The translations under genes and the position numbers were made by a program. The notes under the pieces were generated by a model. That model saw only the letters and a program-made list of their open reading frames with translations. It did not search any database and was not told the origin of the DNA. From NCBI GenBank assembly GCA_036245525.1, contig BTPG01000006.1:72355133-72419132 (forward strand): DNA of 64,000 nucleotides, written 5' to 3'. Below, piece by piece: positions 21,453 to 31,640 of the stretch (its first letter is position 1; every line of letters begins with the position of its first letter). This DNA is from Semisulcospira habei (Eukaryota > Mollusca > Gastropoda > Semisulcospiridae).

Positions 21453-23272
21453 TACTTACTTACTTACGCCTGTCACCCCTACCCGGGTATAGGCCGTCGA
21501 CGAGAGACCTCCAGCAACTCCTGTCCTGTGCTTCTCCTTCGATTCTACTCCAGGTGGTTCCCAGTCTCTTGATGTCTGCTTGGAGGTCTCGACGCCAGGA
21601 GTTTCTCGGCCTACCTCTTTTCCTCTTTCCCTGGGGGTTCCATGACAATGCCTGCCTAGTGATACTGGAAGCTGGCTTTCTCAGACTGTGACCGATCCAT
21701 CCCCATCTTCTTCGCCCAATTTCATTCTCTGCTGTTATCTGCTCTGTTCTCTCCCAGAGTCTGACGTTGCTGATCTTCTCTGGCCAGTGGATTTTCAAAA
21801 TTCTTCTAAGGCAACTGTTCATAAAGGTCTGTACTCTGTTGACTGTGGTTTTTGTCAATCTCCATGTCTCTGCTCCATATAGGAGAACTGCTTTTACATT
21901 GGAGTTGAAAATCCGGACTTTGGTGTGTTGTGACAGCTCTCTGGAACTCCACACTTTTTTCAACTGGAGAAAGGCTGCTCTGGCTTTACCGATTCGTGCT
22001 CTGACATCTGCATCAGTGCCGCCTTTTTTGTCTATGATGCTCCCGAGATAGGTGAAGGACTCCACCTCCTCCAACGGGGTGCCAGCAAGCAAGACTGGTT
22101 CTTCCCTGGTTGCGTTCAGCCTCATTGTCTTTGTTTTCTGTTTGTGAATGGTGAGGCCCACTTGGGACGAGATGTCAGCAAGCCTCGTGGTCTTGTCCTG
22201 CATTTGTTGATGAGTGTGGGACAGTAATGCCAAGTCGTCTGCAAAATCGAGGTCGTCAAGCTGTGTCCACAGTGTCCACTGTATTCCACTTCGTCTGTGC
22301 TCTGTGGTCATCTTCATGACCCAGTCTATGGCCAGTAGGAAGAGGAACGGAGACAGCAGACACCCCTGCCTGACACCAGTTCTGACCTGGAGCTCTGGTG
22401 AACTGCCCTTCGTGGATCACGCGACATGTCATGCCATCATAGCTGCTCTTGATCAGGCGGACGAGCTTTGTGGGTACACCGTAGTGTCGTAGGAGTTTCC
22501 ACAGAGTCTCTCGGTCCACGCTGTCAAATGCTTTCTCATAATCCACAAAGTTGACGTACAGCGGGGAGCTCCACTCCAGAGACTGTTCCACGATGATGCG
22601 GAGAGTGGCGATCTGGTCTGTACATGATCGGTTCTTCCTGAATCCTGCTTGCTGGTCTCTCAGCTGGGGGTCAACGGAGCTCTTCATTCTCTCTAGGATG
22701 ATCCTGTTGAAGACCTTTCCTGGTACTGACAGCAAGGTGATTCCTCTGTAGTTGGAACACTTGCTGAGGTCGCCTTTCTTGGGAAGCTTGATTATGTATC
22801 CCTCCTTCCAGTCAGCTGGCATCACCTCCTCTTCCCAGATCTTTCCAAACAGTGGGTACAGCATCTCAACTGTTGTCTCTAGGTCTGCTTTCAGAGACTC
22901 CGCTGGGATGCCATCTGGCCCTGCTGCTTTGCCATTCTTCAAAAATGCCACTGCTTTTCTGATCTCTTCCCGGCTGGGTCTGTCACAGCTGATGGGTAGG
23001 TCGGTCTCTGCCGGCTGGATGTCGGGGGGGTCGGGTGGGCTAGGTCTGTTCAGTAACTCTTCAAAATACTCGGCCCATCTGTCGAGTTGGTCTGCTCTGT
23101 CTGCAATAGGCTTGCCTTCTTTGTCTTTTACTGGTCTTTCTGTATGGCCATGCTTACCCGACAATCTTCTGGTAATGTCGTAGAGCTGTTTCATGTTGCC
23201 GCTGCCTGCTGCCTTTTCTGCCTCTGCTGCCAGGCTGTCTGTGTAGGCCCTCTTGTCTGCCCTGATACTCCT
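21453..23272 (-). mobile_element. 5'-truncated RTE LINE (copy 4) nested in the hAT
   Basis: An 1,820-bp minus-strand copy with an 11-bp target duplication TGAGTTCCGGT at 21442-21452 and 23273-23283. It holds the linker and whole RT region (FVDYEKAFDSVD, motif B, FADD, DGLYPGRGD). A 2-base deletion near 22394 shifts the frame in motif B, splitting it into about 22256-23272 and 21460-22317. The four-A run here shows that copy 2 gained a base. Confidence 0.93.
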
Positions 23273-23365
23273 TGAGTTCCGGTCCGTACTTTTTAATAAC
23301 CGGTGGAGCGCCCGGAAGTGGTAGTACAACAACCGCGGGAGTCTTACTGAACGAGTTACTTCAAT

Positions 23366-26300
23366 GTGAAAACGATGGCGGAAAAATGGAGAGCGATTGA
23401 GACGAACACAATAGATTCGAGTGAAGAAAAGGACTTTAAGAAAACGCCGCCCAGTAAGAAGAAGAAATTGAATCAAGCTGCAAGCCAAGTGTTTCTTCAA
23501 AAGTACCATGAAGAATATACTTACCTGATTTCTTCAAAGAAGGGAAAGCATTTCGCTCACTGCACCGTGTACATCTCAGATTTTTCTGTGAAACACAGTG
23601 GGCTTTACGACTGTAGTCGCCACATCAAAAGTGTTTCTCATAAGGAGTTTGAGAAAAGCTGGCCGAAGCAGAAAAAAATGGACTGTTTTGTGAAGGAGAG
23701 AATTGATGAAGGGAAAGATCAAGCAAAGCTCACTTTTGAGCGATCTGTGACCAGGGCAGAGGCAATGATCTGTCATATTATCGCCGACTCGAACCTTTTG
23801 ATTGCAACTGCTGACAAACAACGAATGGGTGAAGGTGGGATTTCCTGACTCCAAAATTGCAGCAGGTAGGCAACTTTATTTTTATTTTATTATTAATAAT
23901 TGTAGTTATTGTTTCGTCAGGAAGGTTTCAGATTTCGAAAATAGAGATATGGCAACAACACATTTTGTACTTATTTATTTAAAAAAAATTAAAAAGTGAT
24001 AATAATTTTTTTAAAGTTTTTTTTAATTATTATTTTTTTAAAAAGTGGTTTAACTTTCTCTCCCTTTTCCTTGCATGCTGTCTTTCTTGCTGTTGCCAGT
24101 GTGGTGGGGTTACAACGTAATGGATAAAAGTTAAATTTGTGGATAATGTAGCACTATCAGTATCAGATTGCTAACTAACAAAATTTTATCTACGTTGTGG
24201 GTCTGCACAGTTGCTGTCGTTTCGCATATTATCAATTTATGGTGTTAAAGATTTTTGTTTTAGTTGATTGTAATGTATAAGCTCCCCCCTCCGCCCAATA
24301 TAAAATAGGGGCGTACAGGTTACCTTATTAGGTTAACAAGTGGTTGCCACTGCCAGTCATATTTTGATATTATACGATATAGATTTGCTTTCACAGGTGT
24401 CCAGTGTGGCAGATCAAAGGCAACTGCTATTATCAAGGAGATGGCAGAACAGACCAAGACTTCTTTGCAGGAAAGGATGTAAACAGGATCATTTACTGTT
24501 TCTACAGATGGATCCAATGATGCAGATGGAAAGCAATTTCCCCTTGTAATCAGGATTGTCAACACAGCTACAGGCCTTGTGATGTCAGAACTCTTTGGTC
24601 TTCCTGTGTTGAATGGATCTGCTACAGGTAATTTAATAATTTAATAAAGGTAGAAAGGAGTGACTTATTCATTAGGTTGCAGTTTTTAATTCTTTCTTTA
24701 GGTCTAAATGAAGTGTTAATTATTTTTTAGCTGTCCTCAGTTGATTGAAAGATACTTAGTGAGAGGGAAGTGTAAAGAAACACAAACGCTTAGCATGCAT
24801 CAAATTTTAAAGTAAATGTGGAAGTTATGCATTCAAATTCAGATCTACTTTTGGCAATAACTCAAGTGATAGTTTTCTGATATCCGCATCTTTAAGGATT
24901 GAATGTTGATATCTGGGCAAAATGTGTTTGACTGTATTTATTTTTGCCATTTGTCTTTAAAGTAGTGTAAAATTACCTGTCATTTTCAGGAGAGAATATC
25001 TTCAACTTGATAGATGCTGAATTCAAGAAAAGAGCCATTCCTTGGGAGAATTGTTTGAGTCTCGGGTGTGACAACGCCAACGTCATGACTGGATGGAAGA
25101 AGGGAGTGCTGGCCTTTGTGAAAGGCAAACAAGAAAAGGTATGAGACATTTAAGTTTATGCAGGTGATACAGATAAAGTTTGTCCTTAGTTTCTTTGTTG
25201 TAAACATGTTTTTTCATTGTGTACCTCACTGACCCAAGAGTAGATTTAGACTGAAAGACTCAATCTCTTGTTTAAAAGGTATTCCTGGCTGGCTGCACAC
25301 TGCACATGGTCCACAATGGAGCGAAACAGGCTGCAAAGGTCCTGCCTCCGATCGAGTCAGCACTGACAGACATCTACTACTTCTTCGATAAGAGCTGTGA
25401 ATGCAAGTCACGATTCAAAGGAGCTCAGGAGCTTTATGATGTGGAGATGCAAAAAATCCTTGAGCATTGCTGTACTCGCTGACTCAGCATTGGGAGGTAA
25501 GAACTTGTCAGGGAAATCATTTTTAATTTGCTGCAAGATCATTAATGTTAACCCAATGGCATTGCTCCTTGTGTCAATGGTCATAGTGTAATGGAAGTCC
25601 GATTGATTTTATAATGTTGTCATAGTTTTTTTTTTTTTAATCTTTGTTGCAGATGTGTTCGAAGATTGCTAGAGAACTGAGATGCACTGAAGGAGTTTTT
25701 TAAAGAAGAAAAAGATGCCCAAACTGCCAAAAGCTCCAAGACAACATCCAGCTATGCTGTCAGCAAAGTGGATAACATTTTTAATTTTGTCCGCTCCCCA
25801 ACCAACCGTTTGTATTGCCTCTTTCTTGCCTACACTGTGGAGGTCTTTGATCAGTTTTTGCTTGGCTTCCAGTCTGATGAACCCAAGATACATAAACTGG
25901 AAAAAGGGATGGAGGCCCTGCTGAGAAATATTTTTGCAGATTTGTCAAGCCTGTCGCCAGAAGAACAAGCCTGTCCAGGAGGTAGAATACAAGCTTCCCA
26001 AGCTTCCTGCCCAACAATCAGGTCGGCATTGGGGAAGAGGCCCGGAACTTCTTGGAAAAGAAAGAGGAACACCATCTCAAAGATAGTAGGATTGAGGAAT
26101 TCTTCAGACAGGTGAAGGTCTACTTTCCAGACCTGGCAGATTATCTGAAGTCACGCTTGCCGCTTGGTGACCCATTGCTGGCACATGCTGAGATTGTTGA
26201 TGTGGCAAACCAAGATGATGCCTCTGTGCAAAGTGTAAGGTATTTCCTGACCAGATTTCCAAGTCTGCTGCCTCATGGATCTACAGTCAATGACATCACA

Positions 26301-26663
26301 GAGCAATTCTCCTATCAAGGAAGAGATGTGTCATCCTGTGTGGCAGAACACATTGACCAGACATGGGTAAACATTGGCAACCTTGTCCAGGAAAGCGAAA
26401 TGAGTCTGCAGGAGCTCTCCATGCTAATGAGGGGCATCTTGACCATCTCCTACAGCAGCGCCCACTGCGAAAGAGTGTTTTCTTGTGTGAGGAAAAACCG
26501 AACAGCTCAGAGAGCCAGTCTATCAGACAACACACTAGAAAGCCTGCTTGTTTTGAAGTCAAACCCCCTTGGACCAGCTGCAGCTGTTCGAGATATGACA
26601 AACAACACCCTTGACACTCTGAAAAGTGCCTACTCAAAAAGCTTGAAGACAGTGAAAAAATGA
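23366..26663 (+). pseudogene. hAT-superfamily transposase, five exons, inactivated
   Basis: Approximate exons: 23366-23864, 24400-24628, 24990-25138, 25279-25498, 25653-26663, with plausible GT...AG borders. The first exon has a BED/TTF-like finger (AHC-TVY...RHIKSVSHK) in which the expected second Cys is Tyr. Later exons carry FPDSKIAA, CGRSKATAI, the catalytic-type STDGSNDADG, LGCDNANVMTGWKKG, LHMVHNGAKQA and the hAT C-terminal dimerisation signature YSSAHCERVFSCVRKNRTAQ. Damage: a frameshift near 23800, TAA at 24480, TGA replacing Trp in TRWLS at 25480 and in LLENW at 25678, and frameshifts near 25980-26050. A hAT transposase would cut and paste the element; this copy cannot encode one. 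The family call is from recognised motifs. Confidence 0.85.
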
Positions 26664-27032
26664 ACTCATCTCAACAGTGTGTCTATTAACTGCAGCATAA
26701 CATTTCTTGCTATATTTGACATCTGATATGCCTGATTACCTGGCTATGCATATCTTTTTTGTTTGTTTGTAATAGTGTTTGCATTTTGTCAGAGGGAAAT
26801 GTATGATATATATTGTATGACAGTTGTGTACTAATATAACAAACTATTTACCATTCATAAAAACAGTTTCATCACTAGTTGCTTGTACGTGTAGTATTGT
26901 ATTTTTTGTTCAGTTTTGAGTGTTGCGATTGATCCACGTGAAAAACTACACACCCAGCAGCCAAACTACACATTTGCCTAATTTGGAACACCCGAAACTA
27001 CACATGCTATGCCTGAGGGGTAGGCAGGTCTG

Positions 27033-27565
27033 AACTTGGTACAGAGATGCCTGATAAGACCTTCCTATGCATACCAATTTAGATGACACCTTGGAAAGAT
27101 CAATGGCCACAACAGATCAGGAAGTCGTAACAATAGCCATTTTCTGGCAATGTCTTTCTCAAGTACTATTTAAAACTTCCATCCCAAACCTGGTACAATG
27201 GTGGCTGATAAGGCCCTCCTTAGCATGCTAACTTGAATGACCTCTTCAAAAGGTCATGGGTCGGTTGATGGCAGATGATGTGAAAATGTCTTGTGTAATT
27301 TCAACCATATTCTGCAGAAAGGTAGCTGATAAGACCTTTTCTATGCATACAAATTTGGTTCACTACCAGTACCTATACTCACAATGACAAGGGTCATAGT
27401 AGAGTGAGAAATGAATAAATTTAGATAAAATGTGGATTTTGAGGGTACAGATGCAAACCTTTTCCTTGTGTTTGACACTTTCTCATTTCACTGGCCTGTA
27501 GGAGGTCAAGGTCATTGTATGGATCGGTTATACACGTGAGCCTTGAGGGCTTTCACATTCTTGTT
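27033..27565 (+). repeat. Dispersed repeat D (copy 3, right part)
   Basis: Resumes at AACTTGGTACAGAGATGCC and runs to the usual end, GTGAGCCTTGAGGGCTTTCAC. Confidence 0.8.
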
Positions 27566-27860
27566 AATGTTTGGTGTTTTCTCAAGATTAGTCCATCCCA
27601 GGCATGGATGGCCTTCCATTTTTTTCTGTCTGTAAGAAATTGTCCAGAATTTGAGGATATTCCATTAACAGAAAGCCTGGTTGATGGTTACTAGTTAGCA
27701 AGTCCAAGATGACTTCCACAAAAATCAGCAACAGGGTCAATCAGTGGCTGATGATAAGACCATATGCATACTAATTTAGCTGATCCATCACGCGGGTCAT
27801 GGGATGATCCAACAACACTTTTCATCCCAAAAGTCTACGGTATCGGAGCTCAAATGTGTT

Positions 27861-28027
27861 TGTGGCTGGCATGCGAAGTAAAAGAGATTCTGTTTTGGGC
27901 TAGCGGTAAACTTAGCCTTGGCATTTTCTCGGAGACTATTCAAGCCAAAGCCTTTAAACCTGGCCCAAGGATACTTTGGAGCAAGACCTTTCTAAATATA
28001 CCACTTTGAGTGACCTCTCACCACGGT
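27861..28027 (+). repeat. Dispersed repeat D (copy 4, left end only)
   Basis: Contains GGCTAGCGGTAAACTTAGCCTTGGCATTTTCTC, CTGGCCCAAGGATACTTTGG and CAAGACCTTTCTAAA, the first module of the family. It breaks off after TGACCTCTCACCACGGTCA. Confidence 0.75.
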
Positions 28028-29944
28028 CAAGTGCCGATACTGTTTGTGCGTATACATTTAACTGAAATGGTCAGGCATTGCCATTGGGGTACCTGCAATC
28101 GGGACAAAAGGTACCCTGAAACCATTAAAGAAAAGCTGGCTTTTTTTCCCTCCCAAAACCAACGCGATGGGCTGAATAAAACTGAACTTGCTGTAGACCG
28201 CACACTAATCATCTCCGCAACATCAAAATACTACCTCCCCCCTCCCCCCTTAGGACAAGAGCTGTTTGTATGCGATAAAGTGTCATTTTTTTCTAGTTTG
28301 TTCTGAAAGCGGTTACAATTCACTTAAGGAAGTGGTAAACAATTCAGGGATCGAGTTACCACGGCCGGAGCGTACTGTAGGCATCTGCGCAATAATGTGC
28401 AAGCACTCGCTATTAGGCAGTACCACTACACTGATCTGCACACTTGGGATGAATGTGTGTGATTTTAAATGTGGAATTCACTCACCAGAAACGCCATAAC
28501 CAAAGGTTTATTGCCCTTACATTTCTTCAGTTTGCACTCTCTCACTCCTAACAAATCACCAGAAGCACAAAATACACATCACTCGTACAGTAACACATCT
28601 CATCAGATCTATTTATGATGAGCATATATTCATGCAACTTTTTTCTTGGCATTTTTGGGATCGCGAACCCATGGGTTGCACCCCTACCCAATTCCAGCAG
28701 ACGAGTCGCCTGCCTACAAATCCAGACTGCTCAAAAAAGGGGACAGTTCTGTAAAAGTCTTCGCAGGAAGATCAAATCTTGCAACATACACCTGACACTA
28801 GCTGGCAAGTGTGAGGCAGCAAAACAATGAGGTGAGTATATCTTTTGTGTATATAATTATGCTGACAAAAGCAGAGGTGCATACCTAACATTTCACTTGC
28901 ACTATGTGATGACATTTCACTTGCACTCTGTGATGACATTTCACTTTCCAAGCAAGGCTTTCATTGTTCTTTGTAGAAAGCTGACAGTGTGAAACAGTGA
29001 TGCCATGAATGGAATGTCTGGTGTGATTTGCGATACATTTACATCCCTTTGGGTAAAAACAATAACCTGTGATATTTAGCTGGCCTTGCGCATGGTAGGA
29101 ATATGATTTCTTCAGACCCACACTGTAAGTTGTCAGCTACTTTCACACAAAATCCTGGTAGCTGACATGCCTCGAGTATGGATGCGGGTGGGTATTTCTT
29201 CTTCCTTGATCGCTTCGATGAAGCACAATATGCATGATGCAGCTGTTGGGCACCTGAGAGGTCCTGCATCTCTGTCTTCGGCCAGGAACGTGTATCAGGG
29301 GTCCCTCCCCTAGACCGACTGTTGTTCAGGACTGTTGAGCTCGGTCTGCCCACCAATGAGTAACAACACATTGGCCCCTCACATCGTTTAGCCCGCCAGC
29401 AGAAGCGGTTTACCAGGGTGTGGCCACTGTTATCCCTAACAGCTTTCTTGGAGCCAGAAGTGAGAGTTGAGTGCTGGGTGAGGACCAGTGCTCCCGTCCA
29501 CCTGGATGGGTGCTGCTGCCAGGTTTACAAAGGTACTACCTCTCTCCATACACCCCGGGTGGGTATTTGACTTTGATTATGCCTGTCTGGCCACTGTCGC
29601 ACACTTTGAGTTGCTCCTAGAAATAGAAACTGGATTAACCACAATGCTGTGCATGTGTCTGTCAGAAAGTACTTCTAAATATTTACTCTTGGCAGTGTCT
29701 TCATGTCATTTACATAAAAATGTGGCTGCAGCTGAGAAAAAAGTGTGTGAAAAGATTCTATCAAGACATTTGGCAGAAACGTATGCTTTTCTATTTAGAT
29801 CTATGTGCAAGTTTCACGTTGCTAGTTCTGTTGTTTTTTTTTCTCTTCTCCTCTACCCAGTGATTAGAACTGGTCAGTTCTCTGTTCTTTCCTCACGTTT
29901 CTCAAGATTTGGACACTAACTGGAATTTCTCTTTTAGGGATTTC
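28028..29944. other. Stretch without a recognised gene
   Basis: It holds a 24-bp tandem repeat (28888-28947) and a moderately GC-rich block at about 29060-29560. A possible coding stretch (SRLLKKGDSSVKVFAGRSNL) ends near 28815. None of this can be assigned. Confidence 0.4.
28888..28947 (+). repeat. 24-bp tandem repeat, 2.5 units
   Basis: Units start ACATTTCACTTGCACT and end TGTGATG, at 28888, 28912 and (partial) 28936. Confidence 0.85.
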
Positions 29945-29958
29945 ACCATTAGACTGCC

Positions 29959-30185
29959 TGGCCATGACTGCAGAGTGCAGATTCTGAAATAGCACTGAAT
30001 GACTCCATCTCAAGGCTGCAAAGAACTAAAGGTGTGCAGACGCAACTAGCAGAGGAAGAAGTATTTGGAGTGGACTTTGTGAGAAAAATGGAGAGACAAC
30101 GAAACAACCTGTTCCAGTTCTACATTGCATTAACATATGCAGCTGTAGTACAACCACACGATAGACTGTTTCTCACTCTTTGCTG
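29959..30185 (+). CDS. Possible terminal exon of an unrecognised gene
   Basis: After a candidate acceptor (GACTGCAG, then AGTGCAG) one frame stays open for about 70 codons to a TGA at 30183. It reads DSEIALNDSISRLQ..., then EEEVFGVDFVRKMERQ and QFYIALTYAAVVQPHDRLF near the end. The composition is protein-like (mixed charged helix, then a hydrophobic helix). An AATAAAG polyadenylation signal follows at about 30211, fitting a last exon. Upstream exons cannot be fixed from this sequence and I do not recognise the family. It could be a retrocopy or chance. Confidence 0.35.
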
Positions 30186-30675
30186 ATTGAGAAATTTTGA
30201 AATTTTCATAATAAAGTGAAAATGAGTTTTGAATCTAGTATTCCTATGCTATCAAATTTTAAGGGTTTCTGTGAATCAGCCATTTATGACCTGAACCATT
30301 ATTTCTCTGTGTTGTGTTTTGGCATGTGAACCACTCATATTGCAGAATAAAATATAATTTACCAGTTAATAATGGTTTTGATTTTATTTTAGGTAATGCT
30401 TACTTCTTGCTTGTGTTCATGTGGCATGTTATGGGCCTTTTCGTCCGCTTCTCCGATGGACTGGCCAGCACACCATGGCTTTATTATTGGGACAGATGCG
30501 ATCTTGGTGCCTTTTGATATTGTTGCTCCCCAGGCTTGTGGCATGCTGCTGCAGCTCAGTCGATTAGGCACATGGATCAAACAGTTTAGCTGCCTTAAAA
30601 TAATGAAGAGTTTTCTGAAGCCCAACGACATGAGAACAGTGACCATTCAACCTGAAATACAAATTATACATGCAT

Positions 30676-30891
30676 ACTTACTTACTTGCGCCTGTCACCC
30701 CTACCCGGGTATAGGCCGTCGACGAGAGACCTCCAGCAACTCCTGTCCTGTGCTTCTCCTTCGATTCTACTCCAGGTGGTTCCCAGTCTCTTGATGTCTG
30801 CTTGGAGATCTCGACGCCAGGAGTTTCTCAGCCTACCTCTTTTCCTCTTTCCCTGGGAGTTCCATGACAATGCCTGCCTAGTGATACTGGA
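30676..30891 (-). mobile_element. Severely 5'-truncated RTE LINE (copy 5)
   Basis: A 216-bp 3' end only (C-terminal RT tail and CTTACTTACTTGCG end). The target duplication TATACATGCAT is at 30665-30675 and 30892-30902. A clean new insertion that aborted early in reverse transcription. Confidence 0.92.
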
Positions 30892-30902
30892 TATACATGC
30901 AT

Positions 30903-31418
30903 GGTTATTTATTAATAATCTCTCTCTCTCGTCTCTCTTTCACAGACGCACACACACACACACACACAAAACTGTGAACACAGCCAGCAATAAAGAGTGC
31001 TGAGCAGAGCTGCCATCCTGCTACGATGAGACAAGATGGACTAAAATAGCTCGGATAAGTGCGCTAATTTTTTTTTAAAGTAACACCAATAACAAAAACA
31101 ATGATAGCGTCTGTGACCTGTGCTTGCTGATGGCTCATTTTCCACGTACAGTTTGTGTGGATCGGCGCGTTCTTGTAGATCTGCGAATGGACAACACGAA
31201 TGCAACTTCAACGGAATCACTGCCAGTTATGTGATAAATACGAACAGCATCAATGAAACTTTACACAAACTTGCTTTGCCTCGATCTAGGGCCGTTTTTT
31301 GACATAGCTTTGTATCCTGGCATACATGCAGGCTTGTAGAATTTGCAACGCATTCAGTCGAATCACGCGCGCTATCGTCAGCCATATTGCCTAAGGGACA
31401 GGAAAGTTTGTGGCACCC
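30903..31418. other. Spacer with microsatellites
   Basis: (CT)n at about 30920-30940 and (CA)n at about 30950-30966, then unique AT-rich DNA. No gene seen. Confidence 0.5.
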
Positions 31419-31431
31419 AACAACAATTGCT

Positions 31432-31640
31432 CCTCGCGCTGGGACCATATGGCGTTGAGGCGCGTCCCCTGGGTGGTGGATAGGGGGTCCCTCGTGAGAG
31501 GGGTGCACCGAATGAAATAAGGTGCCGTGAACCAACATGGTCTAAGGGAAGGTGACCCCGACAGAAAACCCCTGGTCCTCCTAGTAAGGGGGTTGGGCGT
31601 GGGGGTAGCTTCCCCACCCTGCAAAAAAGGAAATAGCTAC
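31432..31640 (+). promoter_or_regulatory. Structured RTE 5' UTR (possible ribozyme or promoter)
   Basis: The family 5' leader is kept in copies 1, 2, 6 and 8. It has hairpin CCCTC-GTGA-GAGGG (GNRA-type loop, about 31489-31502), hairpin GCACC...GGTGC (about 31504-31525), GCG/CGC (31452-31454 with 31461-31463), GGGAC/GTCCC (31441-31445 with 31464-31468) and CCAT/ATGG (31445-31448 with 31537-31540). The order of the last three matches the nested pseudoknot layout of HDV-like ribozymes. Those are known at 5' ends of some RTE and R2 elements. The predicted cut would fall 9 bases inside the element end, which weakens the idea. Confidence 0.4.

Larger units (their letters stand above)
21289..27032 (+). 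mobile_element. hAT-like DNA transposon with nested LINE
   Basis: A 5.74-kb insertion in repeat D. Perfect 13-bp terminal inverted repeats CAGACCTGCCTAC lie at 21289-21301 and (inverted) 27020-27032. They start CAG and end CTG as in many hAT elements. A 6-bp flanking duplication AACTTG (21283-21288, 27033-27038) fits the uninterrupted repeat D sequence (CCAAACTTGGTACAGA). Sub-terminal motifs AAACTACACA (three times near 26943-27004) and AACTACGC/TAGTAAACTACG (21300-21360) may be transposase-binding sites. Removing the RTE LINE at 21453-23272 and its 11-bp duplication leaves about 3.9 kb carrying an intron-containing, decayed transposase gene. Most hATs make 8-bp duplications, so the 6 bp is noteworthy. 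Confidence 0.85.

Noticed and set aside
23284..26700. Host zinc-finger gene
   Set aside because: The BED-like finger and transposase motifs sit between perfect inverted ends with a target duplication, and the frame has several stops; it is a dead hAT transposase.
31432..31640. Firm HDV-like ribozyme annotation
   Set aside because: Stems are short, P1.1 is not evident and the element's true 5' end lies 9 bases upstream of the predicted cleavage site.
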